DNA from: Mucilaginibacter sp. SG564
GTDB lineage: Bacteria > Bacteroidota > Bacteroidia > Sphingobacteriales > Sphingobacteriaceae
Length of the DNA stretch: 64,000 nucleotides
Assembly: GCF_013149275.1 (NCBI RefSeq)
Contig: NZ_JABGNA010000003.1
Span: 434,001-498,000, forward strand
Reading direction: 5' to 3'
Made by a program: the position numbers and the translations under genes. This document shows positions 24,630-35,400 of this stretch, in pieces; position 1 is the stretch's first letter, and every line of letters starts with the position of its first letter. A model generated the notes under the pieces. That model saw only the letters and a program-made list of their open reading frames with translations. It was not told the origin of the DNA and searched no databases.

Positions 24630-26915
24630 TTAGTTTTTCTCTGACAGAGAAAATGGAAAATCTTTGTCTTGCGTACCCCGGTTTTTGTTTGGCGTTGCTC
24701 CCATACCCACATTAATCACCGCGCCCTGCATCAATGCTTTATGACTCAACCAATTTGGGTTATACGTTTTACCATTAACAGTAAAAGTTTGTACATAACG
24801 GTTCTGTGCACTATTAGTAGGTGCATTGATCACTACCTGCTTACCGTTCTCCAGTGTCAGGGTTAATTTTTTGAATAATGGCGCACCTAATACATATTGG
24901 TCGCTGGCAGGGCAAACCGGGTAAAAGCCCATAGCCGAGAACACATACCACGCCGATGTTTGACCATTATCTTCATCACCGCAATAACCATCAGGCGTAG
25001 CTTTGTACATACGGTTCATGGTTTCGCGTGCCCAGTACTGGGTTTTCCAGGGTTCACCGGCATAGTTATATAGGTATATCATATGCTGTATTGGCTGATT
25101 ACCATGCGCGTACTGGCCCATATTGGCTATCTGCATTTCACGGATCTCGTGGATCACGCCACCGTAATAGCTATCGTCAAATATCGGTGGCATGGTAAAT
25201 ACCGAATCCAGTTTGGTTACAAATTTTTGTTTGCCACCCATCAGGTTTATCAATCCCTGGATATCATGAAAAACACTCCAGCTGTAATGCCAGCTGTTAC
25301 CTTCGGTAAAGGCATCGCCCCATTTGAACGGGTTAAATGGTGTTTCAAAAGATCCGTCTTTATTTTTGCCACGCATTAAGCCTGTAGCAGGGTCAAACAG
25401 GTTACGATAGTTTTGGCTGCGTTTTTTGTAGATGGCAATTTCAGATTCTGGTTTGCCTATAGCTTTTCCTAATTGATAAATCGCAAAATCATCATATGCA
25501 TATTCAAGCGTACGGGCTGCGTTCTCATTGATCTTTACATCATACGGCACATAACCCAGCTCATTATAATATTTTACACCATAACGCCCTGTGGCTGATA
25601 TCGGACCCTCGTTATTGGCACCGTGAACCAACGCGTCATACAAGGTGTTGATATCATACCCACGCAACCCTTTCAGATAGGCTTCGGCAACAACCGAGGC
25701 TGAATTATTACCCACCATAATATCGGCATAACCCGGGCTCGACCATTCGGGCAGCCAGCCGCCTTCTTTATAGTCATTGATCAAACCTTCCTGCATTTCT
25801 TTATTGATAGATGGATAAACCAGGTTTAGGAACGGATAAAGCGCCCTGAAAGTATCCCAAAAGCCGGTACCGCCAAATAAATAACCTGGCATTACCTTGC
25901 CATTGTAGGGGCTGTAATGTATTATCTTATTCTGTGCATCCAGTTCATATAATTTATTCGGAAAAAACAGCATGCGGTACATGCAGCTATAAAAAGTACG
26001 GGTTTGGTCGATGCTACCGCCCTCTACGTTAATCCGGCTCAGGGTTTTATTCCACACCGCTTTGGCTTTTTGGCAGGTGGCATCAAAATTATCGTTGGCC
26101 AGCTCGCGTTTCAGGTTAAGCTCTGCCTGCTCAAAGCTTACAAATGAGGAGGCTACTTTCAAGTGTACCTTTTCGCCTTTTGCTGTTTTAAAGCCGATGA
26201 CCGCGCCGGAATGAGCGCTGCTGATCTCCAGTGAATCATGGGCAATGGTTTTATCATGCCATGCTTTAGCCAGTATAAAAGGCTTATCTACATAAATAAC
26301 AAAATAGTTTTTAAAATTGGTCATTTTACCACGGGCATAGCGGGTACTGTAACCGATGATCTTTTGCTCCTTAGGCAATATTTTGATGTATGATGCCCGG
26401 TTAAAAGCATCAACAACGATGAATGAGCTGTCAGACTTAGGGAAAGTGAACCTGAACTGCGCGGCACGTTCGGTTGGAGTAATCTCTGTAGTCACATCAG
26501 CGTCGGCCAGGTAAACGCTATAATAGTAAGGTTTGGCCGTTTCTGATTTATGCGAAAACCAACTGGCACGATCGTCCTGATCAAAACGCAGCTTACCGGT
26601 AACCGGCATAATTACAAATTGCCCATAATCATTCATCCAGGGGCTTGGCTGGTGGGTTTGTTTAAAGCCGCGTATTTTATCGGCTGCATAAGTATATTGC
26701 CAGCCATCGCCCATCTTACCAGTTTGCGGTGTCCATGTGTTCATGCCCCATGGTAAGGCAATAGCCGGATAAGTGTTGCCATTAGACAGATCGGGCTTGG
26801 AATCGGTGCCCATCAAGGGATTGATGTAATCCACCGGATTACTGACCGTTCCGGTTTGCTGTGCATAAGTACTCACGCAAAGCGAAACCAAAATGGCGCT
26901 AAAAAGTGCTTTCAT
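24630..26915 (-). CDS. GH92 enzyme with Gln replacing the general-acid Glu
   Basis: A 761-residue secreted GH92 (signal MKALFSAILVSLCVSTYAQ). The fold marks are present: DYINPLMGTDSKPDLSNGNT, GGTGFWDTFRALYPFLNLVY, EGNSWHYSWSVFHDIQGL and CGDEDNGQTSAWYVFSAMGF. The motif that reads HGNEPSHH in its neighbour is HGNQPIQH here, placing Gln607 (codon at 25095-25097) at the general-acid position. In characterised GH92 mannosidases that residue is Glu; an enzyme acting on mannose-1-phosphate linkages is known to have Gln there, because a phosphate leaving group needs no protonation. That makes phosphomannosyl glycans a plausible substrate, but other linkages or loss of activity are possible. Adjacent to GH92 and GH29 genes in one run. 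Confidence 0.88.
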   Translation of the reverse strand: MKALFSAILVSLCVSTYAQQTGTVSNPVDYINPLMGTDSKPDLSNGNTYPAIALPWGMNTWTPQTGKMGDGWQYTYAADKIRGFKQTHQPSPWMNDYGQFVIMPVTGKLRFDQDDRASWFSHKSETAKPYYYSVYLADADVTTEITPTERAAQFRFTFPKSDSSFIVVDAFNRASYIKILPKEQKIIGYSTRYARGKMTNFKNYFVIYVDKPFILAKAWHDKTIAHDSLEISSAHSGAVIGFKTAKGEKVHLKVASSFVSFEQAELNLKRELANDNFDATCQKAKAVWNKTLSRINVEGGSIDQTRTFYSCMYRMLFFPNKLYELDAQNKIIHYSPYNGKVMPGYLFGGTGFWDTFRALYPFLNLVYPSINKEMQEGLINDYKEGGWLPEWSSPGYADIMVGNNSASVVAEAYLKGLRGYDINTLYDALVHGANNEGPISATGRYGVKYYNELGYVPYDVKINENAARTLEYAYDDFAIYQLGKAIGKPESEIAIYKKRSQNYRNLFDPATGLMRGKNKDGSFETPFNPFKWGDAFTEGNSWHYSWSVFHDIQGLINLMGGKQKFVTKLDSVFTMPPIFDDSYYGGVIHEIREMQIANMGQYAHGNQPIQHMIYLYNYAGEPWKTQYWARETMNRMYKATPDGYCGDEDNGQTSAWYVFSAMGFYPVCPASDQYVLGAPLFKKLTLTLENGKQVVINAPTNSAQNRYVQTFTVNGKTYNPNWLSHKALMQGAVINVGMGATPNKNRGTQDKDFPFSLSEKN

Positions 26916-26976
26916 TAGTTATAATTTAGATGTGATGAAACTGCAGGTTTCAGGTTAATGTTTATTAGGTTATTTA

Positions 26977-28383
26977 TTATCTTCTTTCATTATAAACGCC
27001 AACTTCGGCAATAGATACCTGGTGATCGGCCGCATCAACAGATACACGTATCTTACTACCCCATACCCTGTCAAAGCGGAATATTTTCACTTTATTTTTA
27101 TTCTCACCCGCAAATAATGGTTTCCAGGTACCATTATCACAATATTCCAGGTGAAGTTTGGTGATGTTTGGTTTCTCTTCGGTAATGGCTATAGCATTAA
27201 AGCCCTGATCACGTTTGAAGGTGATCTCGTACCATGGATTTTTTACGGTAGTGTTTGATATCCATGAAGAATGGAAATCATCATCATTGGCAAAATCCAT
27301 AATATTGGAATCATCACTCCAGCTGGAGTTGGAGAATTGATTTTTAGCCAGATTTGATGAAATAATTGGAGCTTCCAGTTTAGGCAGTTTAGCCACAGGG
27401 CCTTCGTTCTTCCATATCTCCCCTATTTTTTTGAGAGCTGCAAGAGCATTATCATCAATGAGGCCATCACGGTTAGGTGCTACATTCAGGATAAAATTAC
27501 AATCCACATTATTAAAAGGAATGATATTATCGTTTACCAATTTAACCGGATCTTTTACTGCATCGGTAGGATCAGATAAGTTCCAGAACCAATGCCTTTG
27601 CAGCGGATAGCAGGAAAGCGCAGGCATATTATTGTTCTCTTTTGAAATGTGCTGACCAGCTCCTTGTTCATAAGTTTTAATATCTGTATAGAACATGCCC
27701 TCCGCAGGATATTTAGCGCCGTTAAGATCCATCACCAGGCAATTGGGTTGCAATGATTTTACCAAACGGTATATCTCTTCAAAAGGCACATCGTCATAAG
27801 ATATTCTTGACCATGGCGCGTCCCAACCATCAATAATCAGCGCGCCGATATCACCATACTTAGTCAGCAATTCGGTGATCTGGGCTTTGATCATATCAAT
27901 ATGTTTAGGCGTTATGCCATTGGGTCTTAAGCGATGATGCGTATCCAGAATAGAGTAATATAAAAACACTTTCAGCCCGTTAGCCCTAAAGGCATCCGCG
28001 TATTCTTTAACTACGTCCCTTTTGAGCGGACTGTTCATTACGTTATAATCGGTAGTTTTGGTATCCCAGATACAAAAACCACTATGATGCTTGGTAGTAA
28101 TACAACCATAGCTCATATGGGCGGATTTTGCCGCTTTAGCCCACTGATCGCAATTGAGCTTTGTTGGATTAAAGATAGCGGGTGATGCTTCGGGATCGGC
28201 CCAATCCTGATTCAGATAAGTTGGAATATTAAAATGAATAAACATGCCAAAACGCAGGTCAACAAATTCCTGTTGCAATTGCGCCAGCGTTTTTACCGGT
28301 TTATTACTTTGCGCATAGGCTGATATACCCAGACTGCACAACAGCCCCAGGCAAATTGCTTTTATACTATTACTTAACTTCAT
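26977..28383 (-). CDS. Alpha-L-fucosidase, GH29, with C-terminal F5/8-type domain
   Basis: A 468-residue secreted enzyme (signal ending SAYAQ near 25). The GH29 barrel shows LRFGMFIHFN, KHHSGFCIWDTKTTDYNVM and the nucleophile strand LIIDGWDAPWS with D185. NVDCNFILNVAPNRDGLI closes the barrel. Residues ~335-468 resemble an F5/8 type C (CBM32-like) beta-sandwich (SSWISNTTVKNPWYEITFKR). It releases alpha-fucose from glycoconjugates. It lies 17 bases downstream of the BSP peptidase gene in the same minus-strand run; the acid/base residue cannot be placed with confidence. Confidence 0.9.
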   Translation of the reverse strand: MKLSNSIKAICLGLLCSLGISAYAQSNKPVKTLAQLQQEFVDLRFGMFIHFNIPTYLNQDWADPEASPAIFNPTKLNCDQWAKAAKSAHMSYGCITTKHHSGFCIWDTKTTDYNVMNSPLKRDVVKEYADAFRANGLKVFLYYSILDTHHRLRPNGITPKHIDMIKAQITELLTKYGDIGALIIDGWDAPWSRISYDDVPFEEIYRLVKSLQPNCLVMDLNGAKYPAEGMFYTDIKTYEQGAGQHISKENNNMPALSCYPLQRHWFWNLSDPTDAVKDPVKLVNDNIIPFNNVDCNFILNVAPNRDGLIDDNALAALKKIGEIWKNEGPVAKLPKLEAPIISSNLAKNQFSNSSWSDDSNIMDFANDDDFHSSWISNTTVKNPWYEITFKRDQGFNAIAITEEKPNITKLHLEYCDNGTWKPLFAGENKNKVKIFRFDRVWGSKIRVSVDAADHQVSIAEVGVYNERR

Positions 28384-28400
28384 ATAATGGTGTGAATTGG

Positions 28401-29078
28401 TTATGCTTCAATAACCGGATTGGCCGCATAGGCTGTCCAAAGTTCATCTAACGTTTTGCCGGTTTCTTGTTTCCAGCTATCGTTGGTAAAGGTATGGTTG
28501 CGTAACTGGGCATCCAAATTTTTTACCAGGCCGGGTTTAATGTTTTTCTCTATCCACACGAGGAAACGGGCAGTAATGCGGTAGCTATTTTCATAGCTTT
28601 GGGTTGCTTTAAAAGCAGGCAATGCCCATTTGGCTCCTTCGTTATCTACCCCAAATTTGTAGCGGGCATAATCGGCAATACCTTCTGTCAGCCATCCCGG
28701 ACCTGTGCTTTGGCCATAATCCTGTACAATATGCATTACCTCATGTGTAACCACATCAATATCATGCGGGTGTTTTGTCATGTATTTTGAACTAAAAACA
28801 ACACGACCGTCGGCTGTAGCGGCAACACCATTGTAGGCCGTGTCAATAACAAAAGTTACACTTTTTAAGGTTTTTTTATTGTAAGCTTTTGCCAGTTTTG
28901 GATAAACGGTATAAAAGGTTTCAACCAATTTATTCTTAAGTTCGGGACTAAAACTGGCATCCTGATTCTCGAAAGTTAACTTATAGCCTTTTTTGTTAAA
29001 CACTTCGGTTTGTTGTGCATTACTGCTTGCGGCAAAACATAAAGTAAGTAATGCACTTAAAAGAAACACTTTTTTCAT
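28401..29078 (-). CDS. Secreted metallopeptidase-like protein, basic secretory protein (BSP) family
   Basis: A 225-residue secreted protein (signal MKKVFLLSALLTLCFAASSNAQ). The zinc motif HEVMH is at 112-116 in DVVTHEVMHIVQDYG, and GWLTEGIADYARYKFG supplies a downstream acidic ligand region, the layout of the BSP/PF04450 family first seen in plant defence proteins. Activity is inferred from the motif. In this glycan locus it could open glycoproteins to give the glycosidases access. It is followed closely by GH29 and preceded by a terminator-like hairpin separating it from the SusCD group. Confidence 0.85.
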   Translation of the reverse strand: MKKVFLLSALLTLCFAASSNAQQTEVFNKKGYKLTFENQDASFSPELKNKLVETFYTVYPKLAKAYNKKTLKSVTFVIDTAYNGVAATADGRVVFSSKYMTKHPHDIDVVTHEVMHIVQDYGQSTGPGWLTEGIADYARYKFGVDNEGAKWALPAFKATQSYENSYRITARFLVWIEKNIKPGLVKNLDAQLRNHTFTNDSWKQETGKTLDELWTAYAANPVIEA

Positions 29079-29157
29079 TGGATAAATAATTGTTAAATGC
29101 GTAGTTAATAATATTTAAAATTTAATTGGGCTGCTCAAAAATGTGCGAGTTTATCAT

Positions 29158-29194
29158 AAAACCCGGCACAAATTAAATTGTATTGTGCCGGGTT
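29158..29194 (-). terminator. Hairpin after the SusCD-lipoprotein operon
   Basis: AAACCCGGCACAA and TTGTGCCGGGTTT form a 13-bp stem just past the stop of the DUF5007-like gene on the minus strand, with a short T-run beyond. It probably reduces readthrough into the peptidase and glycosidase genes. Confidence 0.7.
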
Positions 29195-29202
29195 TGAGCT
29201 AT

Positions 29203-30171
29203 TTAATTGAGGTTCCTGGTAACGTGCTGAAGCTTAACAGTAATCAGGTAAACTCCTTCCTGAAACAACCTGAAAGTAAACCTTGGGTTGGCGCTATAAA
29301 TTTTGGCAGAAGTTGGTGTAAAACCAGGATCTATCCGCACAAACTGGCTCGGGATACGGTAATAAATGGTAAATCCCTGAGCTGCTCCTTTAACCGGGAA
29401 TGGCGTAACTTCAAAATTACAGGTTAATGAAGTATCAGAAGCGATCAGCGGATGGAATTTAGCGAACGTTTCAAAGCTGCTCCTGTCTCCGCGTTTGATA
29501 TACTCCCCGTTTTTAGGGTTAAAAGCTACTCCATTTTCATCAACTATTTTCAAGATGGCCAATGTACCCTTAGTAGATAATTTGGTGATGGTAACTTTGG
29601 GTTCACCTATATCACCACTAGTAGTGGTACCATCCTGGAACCAGGCGCCGCCGCCCGCATCAATTTCGGCTACATCGCCCTCAAAAATATTAAGATTGGC
29701 AATATTCTTAAAAGTTTTGGTACCGTTCTCGTTAGAGGCGGCTATATCAAACTCATATGCTCCCAACGGTACATTTGCCGTGGTATTATAAAAGGTAAAC
29801 GCTCCTGTATGTGTATTAAAGTCAAAACTCGGAAGATTTACATTTTTACGGATACTATTGAGCAGGGCAACCGTTGTATCTACATCCGGATCAAACTCTG
29901 AAGTATACACATACCTATCGCGGTTTTTATATAGCGAATCGGCGTGTTTATGAGTAAGCGCATCCCTGATATCCAATAGCCGATAAGTTACAGGAGCACT
30001 TGAGCCATCATTATCAACCGCTATACTTTGAACTATGATACCACGCTGCACCTGGATAGGATTATCGCGATACCTGATCTGGCTACTTAAAAAACCATGC
30101 GGGGCCTTAACACAACCTATAACTCCGGCTGCCATTAAAATAACAAGAAGTATTTTATAGTGTTTTTTCAT
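29203..30171 (-). CDS. DUF5007-like surface lipoprotein of the SusCD locus
   Basis: A 322-residue lipoprotein (MKKHYKILLVILMAAGVIGC, lipid Cys at 20). The body is beta-rich with stretches such as QVQRGIIVQSIAVDNDGSSA, FNTHTGAFTFYNTTANVPLG and a Gly-rich turn EIDAGGGAWFQDG. It resembles the DUF5007 proteins that accompany SusC/SusD pairs and are thought to be surface glycan-binding proteins; the family assignment is moderate. It is the last gene of a four-gene operon with SusC, SusD and a fasciclin-like lipoprotein. Confidence 0.65.
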   Translation of the reverse strand: MKKHYKILLVILMAAGVIGCVKAPHGFLSSQIRYRDNPIQVQRGIIVQSIAVDNDGSSAPVTYRLLDIRDALTHKHADSLYKNRDRYVYTSEFDPDVDTTVALLNSIRKNVNLPSFDFNTHTGAFTFYNTTANVPLGAYEFDIAASNENGTKTFKNIANLNIFEGDVAEIDAGGGAWFQDGTTTSGDIGEPKVTITKLSTKGTLAILKIVDENGVAFNPKNGEYIKRGDRSSFETFAKFHPLIASDTSLTCNFEVTPFPVKGAAQGFTIYYRIPSQFVRIDPGFTPTSAKIYSANPRFTFRLFQEGVYLITVKLQHVTRNLN

Positions 30172-30194
30172 TTTCTTGGCTATCTAAAAATTTA

Positions 30195-30884
30195 TCAATT
30201 GTTAACATTGTTGAAATACGTGAACGTATGATTGTTGCTCAACACATGTAACACACCTGTTGTAGTTAATATACCCGTTGTTTGACAAAGGGTAGAAAGC
30301 AGCTGTCTTGGATCAACCTGTTGTACACCATTTATGTCAACAGGTACCGGCCCTCCGGGTGTCAGGGGCACCACTTTAGTAAAGTATATGTACTGCGGAT
30401 TGGTGGTGAAAATACTGTTGGTATAATCCGTTGTCGACCTAAGCTGAATCAACCGGTATTCTCCATCCAGAGTCTGAGGATATATGCCTTTCTGTGATAA
30501 ATTATCCCTGGTAATCTTATCCTTAAACATATAGGCTCTTAAAGAGTCTTTGAGTGAGGCAAAATTTAGCGAATCAAACGTAAAAACCAGGTTTTCATCG
30601 TTTTTCTGCGTGCGCAGTTGCTCTCTTTTTGCTAATACGAAGTTGGTTATTGAATAATTAGTCACCGCAAAAAAAGTTCCTGCACTATTCACCTCGTCTT
30701 TCATATTCATTTTATTGATCATCATCACCAAAGTATCAAACGCATGGTTGGTTTTCAGATAATCATAAGTGGTCATATTTACCTGGGCCTTAAACAAATC
30801 GCCCCCAATGGTATAATCCTTTTTACAGGAAAAAAACACAACCGCTACTAATAGGATGGGTATAAATATTTTTAATGTTTTCAT
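30195..30884 (-). CDS. Fasciclin-like lipoprotein
   Basis: A 229-residue lipoprotein (MKTLKIFIPILLVAVVFFSC, Cys at 20). The region at about 38-215 follows the FAS1 pattern: TTYDYLKTNHAFDTLVMMIN, then SAGTFFAVTNYSITNFV, ending TTTGVLHVLSNNHTF. FAS1 domains mediate adhesion, and such lipoproteins are often found next to SusD genes. It lies 18 bases downstream of SusD. A surface accessory role in glycan capture is inferred from position. Confidence 0.78.
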   Translation of the reverse strand: MKTLKIFIPILLVAVVFFSCKKDYTIGGDLFKAQVNMTTYDYLKTNHAFDTLVMMINKMNMKDEVNSAGTFFAVTNYSITNFVLAKREQLRTQKNDENLVFTFDSLNFASLKDSLRAYMFKDKITRDNLSQKGIYPQTLDGEYRLIQLRSTTDYTNSIFTTNPQYIYFTKVVPLTPGGPVPVDINGVQQVDPRQLLSTLCQTTGILTTTGVLHVLSNNHTFTYFNNVNN

Positions 30885-30902
30885 GTTTGTGCTATTTAAC
30901 GG

Positions 30903-32384
30903 TTAAAGTTTTCCTTGCCAGTAAGGTGTTTGTTTCAAAACAAAATCATCTTTAAACATAGAAGGATCTATAGGCCACAGATACCCTCCCTGGTTCACCC
31001 TCGTATCATTAATATGTGAATAGTCGGAAATGAAGCTGCTTGTTGGGTTACCGATTTGTTTGGTACGAACCAGGTCATAAAAAGATTGACCTTCATAAAA
31101 GAGTTCACGCAAACGCTCTTCCAATATAGTCCTGGCAAGAGCATTACCTGCCCCTGTGTAACTGGCTATTCCTGCCCTACTGCGTATAGTGTTTAAAAGC
31201 ACTAATGCTTCACCATCGCGTCCTAATTGATTTAATGCTTCGGCTCTTAAAAGCATAATATCGGCCAGGCGGAAAATGATAATGTTATTAGATAAACGAG
31301 GGTCGTTTTTTGCCGATCCATCGGCATAAGTAATATTCGAATACTTTATTGTTTGTCCGCTGGTGGATTGCGCCTGGAAGAAGTATTTCTTATACCTCAG
31401 ATCTGTAGTATCTTTAAATAAGGTATTCACATATAAAGTACTTACCGGCCATTCGAGGTTTGATTTTTGTGCAACAAAGGGAAAAGCGATGGTTGGGGCA
31501 TATCCATAATAATTAAGTGCTACACCTTCACTTTGCTGATAATTGATATTGATTTCAAAAATCCCCTCTACTGATTTACCAATAAATATTTTGCTGAATT
31601 GCGAAGTATCAGTAACCAACTGATATTGCCCGTTATTAATTACCTGGGCAGTGGCCTGTTCGCATCCGGCATAGTCATGTGTCCAGGCTTTTATATGAGC
31701 TTCCAATGCAAAAGCCGAACCTTTATTAGCTCTCACGGCACGCTGGCTTTCATCGGCATAACCAAAGGCCAGGTTACTTTCGGCAATCTTTAAATCAGCG
31801 AGGCATTGTTTAAGTACATCGGCAGCAGGTGTGCGGGGAATGTTTACAGCCTGACTAACATCCAGATCGGGTTGTGTTTTTAAAGGCACATCGCCCCAAA
31901 CCCTGGTCATATAAAAGTAGGTGAATGCCCGCAGGTAATAAGCCTCGCCAATGATCTGATTCTTATCATCATGATTACTGAACTTTTCTATCGGGATAGC
32001 AGGTACTTTGTTAATGATGAGGTTTATTTGTTGTAAAAGCTGGTAGTAGTTTAACCAGTTCCAGATACCTGGCCCAACATTTAACCCGGTAAATTCACCA
32101 TTGGAGATATTGTAATTAGCATCATCCAGTCCTGAGTTAATGCTAAATTCGCTTGTAGTGGCGTCACCAAATACATGGAATGAATAATTATTGAGCATTA
32201 CCGAACGCAACAGGGAATATGCTCCCGCGATAGCGGTATTGGCATCTGTTCCATTAGTAAAATAAGCATTGGTAAAAGTGGAGTTATGCGGCTGCAAATC
32301 AAGTATTTTTTTGCAGGAACTCACACTAATAAGCCCGGTTATCATTAATAATCCGGCTGTGTATCTTATTATATTTTTTTTCAT
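30903..32384 (-). CDS. SusD/RagB-family glycan-binding lipoprotein
   Basis: A 493-residue lipoprotein (signal ending SVSSCKK). SusD features: the start KILDLQPHNSTFTNAYFTNG, TPR-like helices (EAYYLRAFTYFYMTRVWGDVP is diagnostic) and the C-terminal LRLAEALNQLGRD-type region (IMLLRAEALNQLGRDGEAL) followed by LEERLRELFYEGQSFYDLVR. It forms the lid of the outer-membrane SusC pore and binds the incoming glycan. It lies 30 bases downstream of the SusC gene. Confidence 0.96.
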   Translation of the reverse strand: MKKNIIRYTAGLLMITGLISVSSCKKILDLQPHNSTFTNAYFTNGTDANTAIAGAYSLLRSVMLNNYSFHVFGDATTSEFSINSGLDDANYNISNGEFTGLNVGPGIWNWLNYYQLLQQINLIINKVPAIPIEKFSNHDDKNQIIGEAYYLRAFTYFYMTRVWGDVPLKTQPDLDVSQAVNIPRTPAADVLKQCLADLKIAESNLAFGYADESQRAVRANKGSAFALEAHIKAWTHDYAGCEQATAQVINNGQYQLVTDTSQFSKIFIGKSVEGIFEININYQQSEGVALNYYGYAPTIAFPFVAQKSNLEWPVSTLYVNTLFKDTTDLRYKKYFFQAQSTSGQTIKYSNITYADGSAKNDPRLSNNIIIFRLADIMLLRAEALNQLGRDGEALVLLNTIRSRAGIASYTGAGNALARTILEERLRELFYEGQSFYDLVRTKQIGNPTSSFISDYSHINDTRVNQGGYLWPIDPSMFKDDFVLKQTPYWQGKL

Positions 32385-32414
32385 TTCTTTTCGTTTTTAT
32401 TTACCCGTTAAACA

Positions 32415-35400
32415 TTAAAAGCTTACATCAACACCCAGGGTATATTTTTTGGGGATAGGATAACCACTGCCATTGTAAATACCAAAGGCATCAACTTCTT
32501 CAGCATCAGGCACATTTGATTTCTGGAAAATATGCAGGTTATCAACCATGCCATATACCCTTAGGCGGCTCAGGTGCAGGTTTTTTAAAACTGCCGGGTT
32601 GAACGTATATGATAAAGAAACCGTTTTTACACGCAGATAGCTTCCATTCTCGACCCAGGCCGAGCTAACAGCAGCATATTTATACCGAGTTCCGCTTACC
32701 GAGCTCAATGACGGATATTTAGCATTATCTCCGGGGTTTTGCCAGTAATTAATTCCACTTAAATCAGGAAAAGCGTTATTAGTAATATCATGGTATGGAT
32801 CTGAATTACCATCATCTGTTGGTACCAGGTGCGATAACTTACCAACCAGGTAATCGTTATAAATATCGCGCCCCAGCGTAAAGGTGCAGAACACCGAAAC
32901 GCTCCAGTTTTTGTAACTAAAAATATTATTAAAGCCACCGGTAAATTTAGGATTCGGGTTTCCGGCAGGCACATAATCTGTTTGGTCAAGCACACCATCG
33001 CCGTTTGAATCCTTCCATATCGGGTCGCCACCCTTGAATGGGTAACCGTAAAAGTTTAAAACCCCACCCGTTACCGGGTTTACAGGCACATCTTTATCAG
33101 TTTTATAAACACCTGTTTGCTGAAACAGGTTAAATTCATTGATAGGCTGTCCCTGCCTCAAAACAAACTTATCTAAATAAATATCGCGCCCGCCGTTTGG
33201 CAACGAGGTAATTTCATTTTGGTTATAGGCAATGTTAAAATCGGTTTCCCACTGAAAAGCACTTTTGGGATTAAAATAATGTGCAATAAAGGATGCTTCC
33301 AAACCACGGTTTTGTGTACCAATAGAGTTGGTTACAATAGTGGTATAGCCGGTGGTTACCGGCAAGTTTAAACTAAAAATACCCTGACTGGTGTTTTTAA
33401 CATAGGCGTCGGCAACAAAATTAAAGCGGCCATCCAAAAAGGTAAGATCGACCCCAATATTGGCTTGCTTTGAATGTTCCCAGGTTAAATTTTTATTGCT
33501 CAAGCCTCCATTAAAATTGGGTGCTATAGCGGCAATACCATTATAAGTATTGGAAAGGTTTTGACCGGTTTGTGGACTGCTGCTACCTGTAAAACTACCT
33601 GCCCCTATGGTATAAGTATTGAATGACAGGTAATTGTCTCCGCTATCTGGCTGACGGCCGGCAATACCATAACTTGCGCGTAGCTTAAATAGAGTAAGCC
33701 AGTTTTTAGTACTTTTCATGAAGGGTTCATCACTAATGATCCAGCCTGCGGATACAGAAGGGAAGTAACCAACCCGTTTCCCTGGGCCAAACTTTGATGA
33801 TGCATCGGCATTAAAAACCGCTGATAACAGGTAGCGTCCTTTAAAGTCGTAATTAAACCTTAAGAAACCGGTTTGAATACCACTCTCAATCAAATCAGAA
33901 TAAGCATTCGAATTGCTTTTATTTAATACTTTAACAACGGATATCTGATCATTCGGGATCCCATCTGCTTCGGCATCAGTTGCCCTGTAAGTATGGTATT
34001 CGGTATTTTGCCCTAATAGCACATTGATATGGTGTATCTTGTTTAATGTGGTGCTAAACTGAATATTATTACTCATGAGGTAGTTGGCCGAGTTATCAAC
34101 AAAGCTTGATGCATAACCTAAACCGCTTTGCCTTACCACTCCTGGCGTATAAGCATCTCTCCTGCTGCCTGCACTTTCGTACGAAATAACCGTATTAAAT
34201 AGCCAATGATCATTGATGCGCCAGTCAATAGTAGGACTAATGGTAATGCTATTGTTGGTATTGGCATCTGTTGATACATTTGAGCTGCCGTAAAGGAAAT
34301 CTTTATTAGCCTGCCCCAGATATAAGTTTGATGGAGGTAGCGGACTATTAGCATAATACCCCCCGGTAAATGGGTTTACATTACCGCTTAAGTCACTGAG
34401 CGAGGTAGGACGATCAACACGGTAAAAACGGATCTGCGTACTGATCTTTAACTTGGGCGATACGTTAATGCCAACCGTACTATTAAGTGCATAACGTTGT
34501 AAGCCTGTTTTTTTGATAATTCCATCCTCATTATAATAATTTAAGCCGTAGCGATAAGTTATCATGTCATTACCGCCGCTTATGGATAACTCATAGTTAT
34601 CTACCTTTCCTGTTTGATAAATACCGCTCCGGTAATCGTTGGCATTATTAAACGCAGGATTTAAGGTATCAGTTAATATTTGCGGAATGTTTTTAAGATT
34701 AGCATAATTACCATAATGATTAATTAAGGCTAATTTAGCCCTGGTTTCTTCGGCCCCCACAAGTACCTTATCCAGTTTTGGTTGATCTGTAATACCATGA
34801 TAGGTAGAGAAATTTATCCTGGTTTTGCCAGCAGTACCCTTTTTGGTGGTAATGATGATAACCCCATTAGCTCCCCTTGAACCATAAATAGCTGCAGCAG
34901 AGGCATCTTTTAATATATCAATGTTATCAATATCATTAATCGGAATGCCCGCAAGTACATCTGTACCAGTACCTGTACCGTAATTAATTGCTGCGATATC
35001 CTCTGTGCTTTGTGGTACACCATCAATCACATATAATGGCCCTGAAATAGCCCTGGCTAAACTTGCTTTACCAGATGCAGACCCTGTATTGTTATCAATA
35101 CTACGACTAACTGAGGTGTTACCCCTGAGTACCACATTACTCCTTACACCAGGCTCGCCCGAAAAATTCTGAACATTCAAACCGGCAACCCGGCCTTGCA
35201 ACAAAGCATCAAAAGTTGGCGTAGGAATATCGGCGATAGTTTTAGGATCAACTGAAGTAATTGCGGCACTTACGCTCCTGCGCGAAACCTGCTGATAACC
35301 GATAACCACCACATCTTTAAGTACCTTTTGATCGGTCTTTAGAACCACTATTAAATTTGTATTAGATTCGGTTATCTTAATGGTTTGCGCCTCATAACCT

